Source: Myxococcales bacterium | Lineage (GTDB): Bacteria > Myxococcota_A > Polyangia > Haliangiales > Haliangiaceae | Assembly (NCBI GenBank): GCA_016794545.1 | Contig: JAEUJX010000500.1 | Location: 1 to 47,010 of the forward strand | DNA: 47,010 bases | Direction: 5' to 3' | In this document: positions 35,105 through 43,096 of the stretch, piece after piece | How positions within the stretch are numbered: the stretch's first letter is position 1 | Layout of the letters: the number at the start of each line of letters is the position of its first letter | The notes under the pieces: generated by a model | What the model was told of the DNA's origin: nothing | What the model saw: only the letters and a program-made list of their open reading frames with translations | Databases searched by the model: none | Translations under genes and position numbers: made by a program

Positions 35105-36031
35105 TCACGCGACGACCAGTCGCGTGCGCTGCCGCGCCGCGCCGATCCGGGCGATCGCGCCGGCATCGAACGCGAGCGCGTCGCTCTCGACGCCGTCGGA
35201 GAAGATCACGCCGCCCGAGGGCATCTTCGATTCGATCACGAGCTCGGTCTGGGGCGCGATGACGCCCGCGACCTGCGAGATCTGCGACGCGCGGCTCGCG
35301 AACGGCTCGCGGACCACGTAGACCAGCCGCGGATCCTCCCAGCCGAGGTGCAGCGGCTCGCCGCGCGCGCCTCCGGTGAACGCGGAGACGGCGGCTGCCA
35401 TGTTGAACACCGAGGACAGCCAGCCGGTCGAGCCGGCGCCGGTGGAGATCAGCACGCCGCTCGACGACTGCGGTTCCGGCGGGCCGCCCGCCGAGAGCGT
35501 GTAGCGCGCGGAGACGTGCGTGCGCGCGCCGACGAACAGATCGTTGAAGGCGAGGAGGCGCTGGCCATCCGCGAGGCGCGCCTCGGCGAGCGTGATCTCG
35601 CGGATCCGCGCGGTGCCCTCCAGCGCGCGTCCGACCGCCTCGGCCGCCTGCGGTGTCTGGAAGGGCAGGAGCACGCCATCGAACCGCGAGGGCTCTGGGT
35701 TGATCGGCACGATCGGCTGCGCGCCGGCGTACTTCGCGACGTTGGCGACCAGGCCGTCCTGGCCGACCGCGACGATCAGATCGGTCTTCGCGAACAGGAA
35801 CGTCGGCACGAACGCGCGATCGACCTGCTGGACGCGGAGACCGAGGTCGAGGCTGCGGTGCAGCGCGGCGAGCGAGCGCGTGTAGGCGTCGTCTTCGCGG
35901 ACGTAGTCCGTGAAGTCTCCACCCGCGTGCTCGATGTAGAACTTCGCCTGGGCGCGCGTGTTGAACCGCTCGACGAGCTGTGCGAGCCGCGTCTTGCGCG
36001 TGACGAGCACGATCTTCTCGAACGCCGTCAT
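35105..36031 (-). CDS. NAD kinase-like protein
   Basis: From ATG 36031 this is 308 residues. It has the PPNK fold: FAKTDLIVAVGQDGLVANVAKY (GGDG motif as GQDG, residues 90-93, Asp kept), FNDLFVGAR (the N-E/D motif), and STGAGSTGW (196-204, equivalent to STPTGSTAY). The last section, SDGVES, also fits. So it should phosphorylate NAD, or a related lipid or nucleotide. A GTG at 36052 overlaps the SPFH stop, but AAGGAGG lies 8 nt before ATG 36031, which decides for that start. It is co-transcribed with the SPFH gene. The altered GGDG and the unusual partner suggest a specialised rather than a housekeeping NAD kinase. Confidence 0.85.
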   Translation of the reverse strand: MTAFEKIVLVTRKTRLAQLVERFNTRAQAKFYIEHAGGDFTDYVREDDAYTRSLAALHRSLDLGLRVQQVDRAFVPTFLFAKTDLIVAVGQDGLVANVAKYAGAQPIVPINPEPSRFDGVLLPFQTPQAAEAVGRALEGTARIREITLAEARLADGQRLLAFNDLFVGARTHVSARYTLSAGGPPEPQSSSGVLISTGAGSTGWLSSVFNMAAAVSAFTGGARGEPLHLGWEDPRLVYVVREPFASRASQISQVAGVIAPQTELVIESKMPSGGVIFSDGVESDALAFDAGAIARIGAARQRTRLVVA

Positions 36032-36048
36032 GTCCGTCGCCTCCTTGG

Positions 36049-37002
36049 TCACTTCTGGAGCAGCTTGCCGAGGAGGTCGGGGCTCATGTTGAGCTCGCCG
36101 ATCTTCGCGGCATTCTCCGCGAGCTCGCGGAACGCGAGCGCGATCATCATCCGCGGGTCGCCGCCGCTCGGCGCGACCGCCATCAACGTCTTCCAGTCCG
36201 CCTTCTCGAGCGGCGCGAGCTGCGCCTGCAGCGCGTAGGCGCGCGAGTCGGCGTCCTGCTTCGCGTTCTCCACCTGCTTCGCGATCAGCGCCGCGCGCTG
36301 CTCCTCGACCGCGATGTCGGCCTCCATCTTGCGCTCGCGGATCTCGCGCTTCTTCGCCTCGACCGCGAGCTCGGTGTTGAGCTCGCTCTCCTTGATGATC
36401 CGCTCCTGTTCGACCGCCGCGTTGCGGCGCGCGTAGATCGACTCGTCGGCCTCGCGCTGCAGTCGCTCGCGCGCCTCCGCCTCGAGGGCCCGGGAGGTCT
36501 CGGGAGTCGGGCGGATCGAGAGGATCGAGAGCGCCAGGGGCTCGACGCCGAGCATCGCCACCGCCTCGGTCTCGCGCAGCCCGCGCGTCATCTCGGCCAC
36601 GAGCTGCTCCGCCGATCCGAGCGCCTCGCGCAGCGTCAACCGCCCGATCACGCCGGCCGCGAGCACCTGCGACGCGTGGACGAGGCGTTCCTCGAGCTTC
36701 ATCGGATCTTCGGAGCGGTACTTGCCCGCCGCATCGATCGAGAAGTCGAGCAGGCTCGCGAGCCGCTTCGGGTCGAACACGCGGTAGGTCAGCTGGCCCT
36801 GAACCGTCAGCTCCTGGAAGTCCTTCGTGATCTCGTGGAACACGAACGGGACATCGGAGCTCGCGACCGGGACCGTCACCACCGTCGAGGACGGGCGGAA
36901 GTACCAGAACGCGAGACCGGGGCCTTCGCGCTTCACCCTGCCGGCCTTGAAGTGGAGCACGTAGGTGGTGGGAGGTGCCTTGAGGTACTCGATGCCGAAC
37001 AT
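36049..37002 (-). CDS. SPFH/Band 7 domain protein
   Basis: The 317-residue protein lacks a signal or membrane segment. The N-terminal Band 7 domain spans residues 10-190: YVLHFKAGRVKREGPGLAFWYFRPSSTVVTVPVASSDVPFVFHEITKDFQELTVQGQLTYRV, then GLRETEAVAMLGVEPLALSILSIRPTPETSRALEAEARE. A long, highly charged coiled coil (residues 180-265) follows, and then a Met/Ala-rich C-terminus. SPFH proteins assemble into large membrane-associated cages or scaffolds. It is the first gene of an operon with the NAD-kinase-like protein (17 nt gap to its start). AAAGGAG lies 6 nt before ATG 37002. A dyad just upstream could bind a regulator. Confidence 0.88.
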   Translation of the reverse strand: MFGIEYLKAPPTTYVLHFKAGRVKREGPGLAFWYFRPSSTVVTVPVASSDVPFVFHEITKDFQELTVQGQLTYRVFDPKRLASLLDFSIDAAGKYRSEDPMKLEERLVHASQVLAAGVIGRLTLREALGSAEQLVAEMTRGLRETEAVAMLGVEPLALSILSIRPTPETSRALEAEARERLQREADESIYARRNAAVEQERIIKESELNTELAVEAKKREIRERKMEADIAVEEQRAALIAKQVENAKQDADSRAYALQAQLAPLEKADWKTLMAVAPSGGDPRMMIALAFRELAENAAKIGELNMSPDLLGKLLQK

Positions 37003-37015
37003 GGTCGCTCCTTTG

Positions 37016-37030
37016 GTGTCAAATATACAC
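37016..37030 (-). promoter_or_regulatory. Dyad upstream of the SPFH/NAD-kinase-like operon
   Basis: On the coding strand this is GTGTATATTTGACAC, an imperfect 15-bp palindrome (GTGT/ACAC ends, two mismatched inner pairs) 14 nt before the SPFH start. It is AT-rich in an otherwise GC-rich region. It may be an operator or a -10-like element. Confidence 0.4.
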
Positions 37031-37389
37031 TAAGCACGGCGCCGCGCAACGCAATCCTCCCCGGGTGGCGGTGCACGCGAGAGGCCATCGCCTGGCGCGT
37101 TGCAAGGTGTGGAAAGGACACCATTGCGATGCACGGCGATGACAGATCGACGCGGCCCCGATCGCTGATCGTGACGGCCTGGATGTGACGACACGCGGCG
37201 CGGCTCGGCGGCGGTGACCGCCGGCAGCACGGCAGGGGGCGGTGAGGCCAGGCCGGCGGGCGCGGCGGTCAAGGCCTCCGTCGAGCGCGTGCAGAAGAAG
37301 CTGTCGGGCGCGAAGTAGCGACCGTGCTACCTTGGGCGTCCGTTCAACCCGACGAGGCTTCGGCGCCTTGCACAGCGATCGGAGACTCG
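37031..37389. other. Intergenic region with a short unassigned open tail
   Basis: This stretch of about 360 bp shows no convincing gene. On the plus strand, a frame ending at 37318 reads AGAAVKASVERVQKKLSGAK, which could be the tail of a basic protein, but it has no plausible start. The left part presumably holds the promoter of the SPFH operon. Confidence 0.3.
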
Positions 37390-37563
37390 ATGATCCGGAA
37401 GTATCTCGGCGACAAGAAGAGCATCGAGGCGCGGTCCACCGACAACGGGCGGACCTGGTCCGTGAAGCTCTACGACTCGGGACGCGTCACGGAGTACACG
37501 GGCGGGACGCTCGCCGAGGTCGACGCCCTCGCCGCGAAGCACAAGATGAAGCTCGAGCGCTGA
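37390..37563 (+). CDS. Small 57-residue protein
   Basis: The protein starts at ATG 37390 with GGAG 5 nt upstream. MIRKYLGDKKSIEARSTDNGRTWSVKLYDSGRVTEYTGGTLAEVDALAAKHKMKLER has two to three beta strands and a helix. Its family is unknown. Its stop abuts the stop of the converging 48-residue ORF. Confidence 0.6.
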   Translation: MIRKYLGDKKSIEARSTDNGRTWSVKLYDSGRVTEYTGGTLAEVDALAAKHKMKLER

Positions 37564-37710
37564 TTACTGGTGGGACTTGTCGCGGCGCCGCTTGCGGAGC
37601 GCCCGCTCGGCGCGCTGGCGGAGGCGCGCGTTCAGCTTCTGCTGGGCGGCCGTGGCCGGATCGAGGTCGGACGTGACGTTCTTGCGCTTCTTGGTGAACC
37701 GTTTGGCCAT
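37564..37710 (-). CDS. 48-residue highly basic protein
   Basis: The frame from ATG 37710 encodes MAKRFTKKRKNVTSDLDPATAAQQKLNARLRQRAERALRKRRRDKSHQ. About 40% of residues are Lys or Arg and the rest is helical, so a nucleic-acid or ribosome-associated protein is plausible. Its stop directly abuts the stop of the plus-strand gene at 37563. Confidence 0.5.
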   Translation of the reverse strand: MAKRFTKKRKNVTSDLDPATAAQQKLNARLRQRAERALRKRRRDKSHQ

Positions 37711-37786
37711 GAGGCGCGCACCCTACCAGATCGCCCGAGGCTTGATCCGGGATTGGTGCGCCCGCTCCGCGCGTTCCTCCAGCGTC

Positions 37787-38410
37787 ATGAAGCTCGACCT
37801 CGGTGCGGCCACCTTGCTGGCATTGCTGGGATTCGCGTGCGCTGCGCCGGCCGGTACGCCGTCCCGGGCTCCCGCGAGAGCCGATCGGCCCGTGCTCCAT
37901 GCCGCCCTCGTCCAGGGCCCGTTCCCGGACGAGGCCACCATCTGCCGGACCATCTACAGCGGCGGACCAGACTGTCTGCGTCGGACGCCCGACGTGGCGC
38001 GGGGCCCGCGGATCACGAGCGCGAATGGGTTCGGCCGCGTCGAGATCGTCGACGCCTGGGTCGGCGACCACCGGTGTGCGGTGCTGTTCGAGATCGCCGG
38101 CCGCCTCTACGTGCACACCGCGCCGGCGTTCTGCCTGAGCCAGGGGCACACGCTCTACCTGCCCACCGTGAAGGAGCTCGCCGTGCGCGACCTCGACGGG
38201 GTGCATCCGCCGGACGTCGCGATCATCACCGAGGTCGAGATCGCGCGGGACGAGGTCGAGGGCGCACCAATCCGGGACGAACCGCCGATCCCACCGCGCA
38301 CCATCGCGATGTTCTGTGGCCGGCGCGGCGGCAGCACGCCGTCGTGCGTGGCGGTGACGACGAGCGATCCGACGGCGTTCGCCGCCACGCACGAGCTCGC
38401 GTTCGAGTAG
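37787..38410 (+). CDS. Secreted or lipoprotein-type hypothetical protein
   Basis: The 207-residue protein has signal peptide MKLDLGAATLLALLGFACAAPAG, with a possible lipobox at Cys18. The mature protein has six or seven Cys, a beta-rich core (GRVEIVDAWVGDHRCAVLFEIAGRLYVHTAPAFCLSQG), DVAIITEVEIARDEVEG, and a CGRRGGSTPSC loop. The even Cys count suggests disulfides in the periplasm or outside the cell. I do not recognise the family, and it stands alone. Confidence 0.7.
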   Translation: MKLDLGAATLLALLGFACAAPAGTPSRAPARADRPVLHAALVQGPFPDEATICRTIYSGGPDCLRRTPDVARGPRITSANGFGRVEIVDAWVGDHRCAVLFEIAGRLYVHTAPAFCLSQGHTLYLPTVKELAVRDLDGVHPPDVAIITEVEIARDEVEGAPIRDEPPIPPRTIAMFCGRRGGSTPSCVAVTTSDPTAFAATHELAFE

Positions 38411-38540
38411 CGCCTGGCCACTCGAGTAGCCGCTGAACGAGCCTCGCGCGCGAACCTGGCGCGCCGCGCGCGCCCCCTGCAATGTGCCGTCACGTAGTTG
38501 AGCTGCGGACCGTTGTTTGCACCGCGCGCGCGCCCTGATG

Positions 38541-39509
38541 ATGAGAAGCACTAGCCTACTGTTCGCACTCGCTCTGGCCGCCTGCGCGTCGGCCGACACC
38601 AAGGTCGGTCCCGAGGATGGCAGCACCAGCTCCGAGAGCACGATCTCGAACTACTACACGACGATCGTCGGCACGCTCGCGCTCGGGCAGACCACGAACG
38701 ACTCGATCCGCTACCCCGACTACTACCTCGGGCGCACCCTCGTGCTGCGCAAGGGCCAGTCGCTGAAGCTCGTCGTATCGGGCAGCCACAAGAGCACCGT
38801 TCAGTTCTACGGGCCCGCGTCGTCGTTCACGGCGGACGGGGAGCCGCGGTTCGGCGCGGCGATGGTGACCACCGCGACGAAGAAGTCCGGCACCAAGCAG
38901 ACCGTCACGTTCAGCGTCACCGCGCCGAAGGACGGCACGTACATGCTGGTCTACGGCCCCGACAACGTGTGGAACGCGACGTTCCAGATCACGGCGACGT
39001 GCACCGCGAACTGCGAGCGGATCGCGGCCGAGGGCGAGTCGTGCGGCGGCCACGTGCCCGTCGAGCTGTTCTGGCGGTGCGAGCCGCAGTTCGACTGCGT
39101 CGCTCCGCACGGCATCATCGCGGACATCCCGGGCCACTGCGGCGTCTACGCGACCGTCGCGGAGCTGCTCGCGAACCCGGCCGCGTACGACGGTCACTTC
39201 GTGGCGGTTCGCGGCGAGATCCAGCGCCGCGTGGCGGCGTGCACGAAGATCGCGTGCTCGACCGCGAACCCGTGCTGCAACACGTGCTTCGCCGCGCTCA
39301 ACCTGTTCGACGAGGGCATGGATCCCGCGAACACCGAGGGCGTCTACCTGACCGAGAACGGCGCCAACCTCTCGTGCTCCGGCAACTCGTGCGACTACCA
39401 GAACCACTGCTCCGTCGTGGGCGGTGATTACTGGGTGGCCGGCTGGTTCACGCTCGACGGCGGCGTGACGCCGACGCTCGACATCGTCCGCCGCTACGAC
39501 GCGTTCTGA
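38541..39509 (+). CDS. Cys-rich lipoprotein with pre-peptidase-like domain
   Basis: From ATG 38541 (or 38538) this is 322 residues. The signal peptide has lipobox LALAAC. The first mature domain is a beta-sandwich (GQSLKLVVSGSHKSTVQFYGPASSF...GTYMLVYGPDNVWNATFQITATC), like bacterial pre-peptidase C-terminal (PPC) domains. A Cys-rich middle (C-T-A-N-C, ESCGGH, RCEPQFDC) follows. The third part (VAELLANPAAYDGHFVAVRGEIQRR...CCNTCFAALNL...YLTENG) looks like an OB-fold with at least ten Cys. It is probably exposed on the cell surface and disulfide-stabilised. Its function is unknown. Confidence 0.75.
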   Translation: MRSTSLLFALALAACASADTKVGPEDGSTSSESTISNYYTTIVGTLALGQTTNDSIRYPDYYLGRTLVLRKGQSLKLVVSGSHKSTVQFYGPASSFTADGEPRFGAAMVTTATKKSGTKQTVTFSVTAPKDGTYMLVYGPDNVWNATFQITATCTANCERIAAEGESCGGHVPVELFWRCEPQFDCVAPHGIIADIPGHCGVYATVAELLANPAAYDGHFVAVRGEIQRRVAACTKIACSTANPCCNTCFAALNLFDEGMDPANTEGVYLTENGANLSCSGNSCDYQNHCSVVGGDYWVAGWFTLDGGVTPTLDIVRRYDAF

Positions 39510-39623
39510 GCTCGCCAGCGAGCCTGATCGCGGTCGCCGCCATCGGTGGTCGCTGACCGAGAGGCTTGCAGGGGCGATCCGCTGGGACCTGATAGCCTCG
39601 GTCCAACCGCGTTCGAGGCCCTC

Positions 39624-40613
39624 ATGACCCAGACCATGCTCCTCCTCCTGCTCGGCTCGGGCGCTCTCCTGACCGCCGGCGTCGTGGTCTTCGTCCTGCG
39701 TTCCTGGCACTCGGTCGCTCCAGGGCACGCGTTGATCGTCAACCGGATGCGCGCCGAGCCCACGGTGACGTTCAATGGTGCGCTCGTCCTCCCGATCGTT
39801 CATCGCGCCGAGCGCATCGATCTGTCCGTCAACACGATCAGGATCGATCGCCGCGGCAAGGACGGCGTGATCTGCTCGGACAACATCCGCGTCGACATCG
39901 TGGTCCGATTCCAGGTGCGCGTGAACCCGACTGCCGATGACATCCTGCGCGTCGCACGAGCCGTCGGGTGCGCTCGTGCGACGGATCCGGAGACGCTCGA
40001 GGAGCTCTTCACGGCGAGGTTCTCGGAGGCGATCAAGACCGCCGCGCGGCAGCTCGAGTTCGCGGAGCTCCACACGCAGCGCGAGGCGTTCAAGGACCGG
40101 ATCATCGAGATCATCGGCAAGGACCTCACTGGTTACGTGCTCGAGGACGCGGCGATCGACGAGCTCGATCAGACTCCGATCGAGATGCTCGATCCGAACA
40201 ACGTCCTCGACGCGCTCGGAATCAGGAAGATCCAGCAGGTCGTCGCCGGGACCCGCGCCGGCCTGGCTCACGAAAGCGCTCCGCCCCCTCCGCCGAAACC
40301 CGAGTCGTTCGACGACCAGCTGCGACGGCTGGGCCTGCTCGACATCCGCGTGACGACCGAGGTCGCGTGCGATGTCTCGACGCAACGTGCGGCGGTCTCC
40401 GCGCACCTCGGCGGGGACGACGACGCCGTGTTGGCGCAGCTGCCATCGAGCGTCACGAGGTCCCTCCTCGCAGCGCTCGGCGCTGGCGAGCTGGTGTGCC
40501 GGGATGGGGTCGCCGCGTTCCGCTGGACCTCGGCGCCCGTCACCGAGCCGCAGCTTCTGGCGGGTGCCCGCCTGGTGCATGCGTTCCGCGACGCCGAGCA
40601 GGCCTTCCGCTGA
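39624..40613 (+). CDS. Flotillin-like SPFH/Band 7 membrane protein
   Basis: From ATG 39624 this is 329 residues. An N-terminal membrane segment (about residues 4-25) is followed by a Band 7 domain (SVAPGHALIVNRMRAEPTVTFNGALVLPIVHRAERIDLSVNTIRIDRRGKDGVICSDNIRVDIVVRFQVRV...LEDAAIDELDQT). A short DPNNVLDALGIRKIQQV segment follows, and then a C-terminal domain of about 80 residues not seen in stomatins. The family is the prokaryotic flotillin type (YuaG/FloT-like): DGV.CSDNI is its core. It would organise membrane microdomains. It is the second SPFH protein in the window but is not linked to the first. Confidence 0.85.
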   Translation: MTQTMLLLLLGSGALLTAGVVVFVLRSWHSVAPGHALIVNRMRAEPTVTFNGALVLPIVHRAERIDLSVNTIRIDRRGKDGVICSDNIRVDIVVRFQVRVNPTADDILRVARAVGCARATDPETLEELFTARFSEAIKTAARQLEFAELHTQREAFKDRIIEIIGKDLTGYVLEDAAIDELDQTPIEMLDPNNVLDALGIRKIQQVVAGTRAGLAHESAPPPPPKPESFDDQLRRLGLLDIRVTTEVACDVSTQRAAVSAHLGGDDDAVLAQLPSSVTRSLLAALGAGELVCRDGVAAFRWTSAPVTEPQLLAGARLVHAFRDAEQAFR

Positions 40614-40621
40614 TCCCGGCG

Positions 40622-40927
40622 TTACGGGGTCGCGAGCTCGTACGTGATGACGTCGACCTTCTTCAGCTGCGGCGTCCCTTCGGGCGCAGGGTTCACCTTG
40701 ATCTTGCCGATGCTCTGAAGTGCGCCGAGCGCCTGCGCGACCTTGCCGCGGCCGAGGAAGGTGTCCATCCCGACCTTCGCCGCGACCTGCGCGAGCGTCA
40801 GCGGGCCGGCGCCGCGCATCGCGGCTTCGACCTTGCCGGGCAGGCCCGTGCCGGCGGCGGCCTTGCTCTTGTTGACCGCGATCATGACGACCGCGACGAC
40901 GAGTCCGATGATGGCTCCGGTCAGCAC
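40622..40927 (-). CDS. Small membrane-anchored winged-helix-like protein
   Basis: The 101-residue protein starts at GTG 40927 (AGAGGGG upstream). An N-terminal membrane helix (LTGAIIGLVVAVVMIAVN) is followed by a compact helical domain (LPGKVEAAMRGAGPLTLAQVAAKVGMDTFLGRGKVAQALGALQSIGKIKVNPAPEG) that has the winged-helix order: helix, LTLAQVAAKVG, recognition helix, then a wing with KI. It could be a membrane-tethered regulator. It is 16 bp from the lipoprotein gene at 40944 and probably in its operon. Confidence 0.65.
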   Translation of the reverse strand: MLTGAIIGLVVAVVMIAVNKSKAAAGTGLPGKVEAAMRGAGPLTLAQVAAKVGMDTFLGRGKVAQALGALQSIGKIKVNPAPEGTPQLKKVDVITYELATP

Positions 40928-40943
40928 GGGGACCCCTCTCCGA

Positions 40944-41450
40944 TCACTGCGGGATGGCCACGCCGTGCTTCGTCAGACACTCGCCGGCGGTCTTGCCCGC
41001 CTTCATCGCGACGTTCGCGTCGTTGCCGCGGAGCTTCGTGCCCGCCTTCTTGAAGTCGGCGGTCCAGGTGGCGAACCGGCCCGCGACCTTCTCGGCGCAC
41101 GCCTTGTCGGTGCACTTGCACGCGTCATCCGCGATCGCGAGGTAGGCGACGATCACCGGGTTCAGCTTCGCCATGCACTCGTCCATCTTCGCCTGCGTCG
41201 CCTGGAGCGCCGGCAGCTCGGACTTGTCGAAGTCCTGGTTGTCCTGACCGAGCGTGGTCACCTTCGCGGTCACCGCGTCGGCGCACGCCATGTCCTTGCA
41301 GGCGCAGGCCTCGACCGCCAGCGCGTCGAGCTTGGTGAGGAGCGCGCTCTTCCCGCCGCTGCCACCCCCCGAAGCACCGCCGGACTTCTTGTCACAACCG
41401 GTGGAGAGAGCGAGGGCGACGACGACGACGAGGATGGACAGCTGGTGCAT
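40944..41450 (-). CDS. Lipoprotein with repeated ACxCxDxxCAxxV motif
   Basis: The 168-residue protein has signal peptide MHQLSILVVVVALALSTGC and a Gly/Ser linker. Two copies of a Cys motif are visible: VEACACKDMACADAVTAKV and DDACKCTDKACAEKVAGRF, each A-C-x-C-x-D-x-x-C-A-x-x-V. Each is followed by an amphipathic helix with another Cys. This resembles helical-hairpin lipoproteins common in myxobacteria; the Cys are probably disulfide-linked or metal-binding. It is upstream of the small winged-helix-like membrane protein in the same direction. Confidence 0.75.
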   Translation of the reverse strand: MHQLSILVVVVALALSTGCDKKSGGASGGGSGGKSALLTKLDALAVEACACKDMACADAVTAKVTTLGQDNQDFDKSELPALQATQAKMDECMAKLNPVIVAYLAIADDACKCTDKACAEKVAGRFATWTADFKKAGTKLRGNDANVAMKAGKTAGECLTKHGVAIPQ

Positions 41451-41503
41451 CCGCGATTCGTATCATCGCGGGTCCCGCGCTGTCTCGGCCGCGACCAGCG
41501 TCG

Positions 41504-42532
41504 CTACTCCTGCTGCGCCTCGCGCGCCAGCCGGCGCTTCTCGAGGAGGAGCGGGAGGGTGAGGAACAGGATCGCCTGCACGATCAGGAACGCGCCCATG
41601 AGCTCGTGGGTCGACGGTCCGGCGCCGTCGAGCCAGATCATGATGACGTAGCTCGCGCCGATCCCGGCGAGCACGCTCGCGCAGCGGTTGACCGGCACCG
41701 AGTACGAGTTCTCGCGCTTGTCGAGCAGGACGAGGCCCCCGAAGATGCCGGTGCCCTGGGAGAACAGGCCGATCAGGATGCCCTCGAGGACGACCGGCCG
41801 CTCGAAGAACGTCGTGAAGCCCGCGCGCAGGTCGCTCAGGAACGCGCCCTGGCCGATGATCGCGCCGATCGCGAGGAGGGCCACGAGCACCGGCGTGGCG
41901 ACCATCTGCTCCTCGACGAAGTAGCGCGTGCGCTGCGCGGCGTCGTCCGACTTCGCGAGCCGCGTCATGAACCGGAGGCGGACGAAGTACGCGCCGAGGT
42001 AGAGGGTGACATCGACGAGCGCCAGCCAGGTCATCCCGAAGCCGGCGTCCTTCTCCTCGAGGAAGGCGACGAGCAGCGCGTTGATGCTGAGCACGAGCCC
42101 GACCGCCGAGAACCACTGCACCTTGCGGCCGCTGAGCCGGTCGACGAACGGCGCGAGGATCAGCACGCCGCCGCGCATCAGCAGCATCATGAAGACGATC
42201 GAGACGCCGTCGAACGTGTACGCCAGCGTCGTCGTCGCGATGACGCCCGCCGTGCAGACGCCCGAGAGGAACGTGTAGCGGCCCGGGCGCGGCAGCTTCA
42301 GCCCGCCGAGCTGGAAGCTCGACGCGTACCGCCACCATCGCATCGCGGTGATGAACGTGAACATGCCGACCAGGGACGCGAGCGCGGAGACCGGCAAGAG
42401 CTCGACGCCCGAGACCGGCGTGTCTCCGATCTGCCCCGACGACACGGCCTTGGTGAGCGCCGAGTACGGCACGTACGTGGCGAAGTAGCCGAACGCGAAG
42501 AACCAGATGCTGCTCGAACCGGTCTTGCTCAC
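41504..42532 (-). CDS. DMT-superfamily-like permease
   Basis: From GTG 42532 this is 342 residues with about ten membrane segments in two halves, the EamA/DMT layout. It begins SIWFFAFGYFATYVPYSALTKAVSSG; the 'permease' motif MLLMRGGVLILAPFVDRL and the second-half GIFGGLVLLDKRENSYSVPVNR follow. The start overlaps the stop of the thioesterase gene (GTGA at 42532-42529), so they are co-translated. It is probably a metabolite or lipid-precursor exporter; the substrate is unknown. Confidence 0.75.
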   Translation of the reverse strand: MSKTGSSSIWFFAFGYFATYVPYSALTKAVSSGQIGDTPVSGVELLPVSALASLVGMFTFITAMRWWRYASSFQLGGLKLPRPGRYTFLSGVCTAGVIATTTLAYTFDGVSIVFMMLLMRGGVLILAPFVDRLSGRKVQWFSAVGLVLSINALLVAFLEEKDAGFGMTWLALVDVTLYLGAYFVRLRFMTRLAKSDDAAQRTRYFVEEQMVATPVLVALLAIGAIIGQGAFLSDLRAGFTTFFERPVVLEGILIGLFSQGTGIFGGLVLLDKRENSYSVPVNRCASVLAGIGASYVIMIWLDGAGPSTHELMGAFLIVQAILFLTLPLLLEKRRLAREAQQE

Positions 42533-42996
42533 GAGAGCTCGGTCCAGGGCGCGAGGAGCTGCCGGACCGAGTCCGCCCATGGCTTGGCCGCCAGCGTCGC
42601 GGGGTCGACGTGCACGATCACACGCCGGCCGCGCGCGTGATCGATGTCCTGGTCGTGGGGCAGCACGCGGAACGCGAACGTGAGGGAGCTCGTACCGATG
42701 CGCTCGACCCACACGCGCACGCGCACCTTGCACACGCCGCGCACCGGCTCCAGGTAGTCGATCTCGTTGCGCGCGACGAGGTGGAACTGCTCGGGGTGTG
42801 TCGTGTCCTGGAACGCGCCGAAGCCGAGCTCCATCCAGAACGCACCGAGCGTGCGCTCGAACAGCAGCACGTACCGGGCGTTGTGGAGGATGTGGAACGG
42901 GTCCAGATCGTCGAAGTAGACGCCTTGCGTCTGCTCGTAGAACCGCACGTGGACGACGGTAGCACTCGACCCGGGCCCGGTCCCAGTTGCCGGCAT
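42529..42996 (-). CDS. 4HBT-family acyl-CoA thioesterase
   Basis: The 155-residue protein from ATG 42996 (139 from GTG 42948) has the hotdog fold of 4-hydroxybenzoyl-CoA thioesterases: YFDDLDPFHILHNARYVLLFERTLGAFW, with the catalytic Asp in FDDLD (Asp-x-Asp/H-x-x-H-N-A-x-Y). FHLVARNEIDYLEPVRGVCKVRVRVWVERIGTSSLTFAFRVL completes it. It would hydrolyse a short-chain or aromatic acyl-CoA. The downstream permease overlaps by 4 nt, suggesting the released acid is the exported or imported substrate; that is inference. The start is uncertain because neither candidate has a good ribosome binding site. Confidence 0.85.
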   Translation of the reverse strand: MPATGTGPGSSATVVHVRFYEQTQGVYFDDLDPFHILHNARYVLLFERTLGAFWMELGFGAFQDTTHPEQFHLVARNEIDYLEPVRGVCKVRVRVWVERIGTSSLTFAFRVLPHDQDIDHARGRRVIVHVDPATLAAKPWADSVRQLLAPWTELS

Positions 42997-43096
42997 CGCC
43001 CGGCTCGTCAAGGGCGCCGTCGACCCGCGTCCCGGTGGCGCCCGACCGCACGCTCGACGACCTCGTCGCGCACGTGGCCGGGTTACGTTCGGGGCG

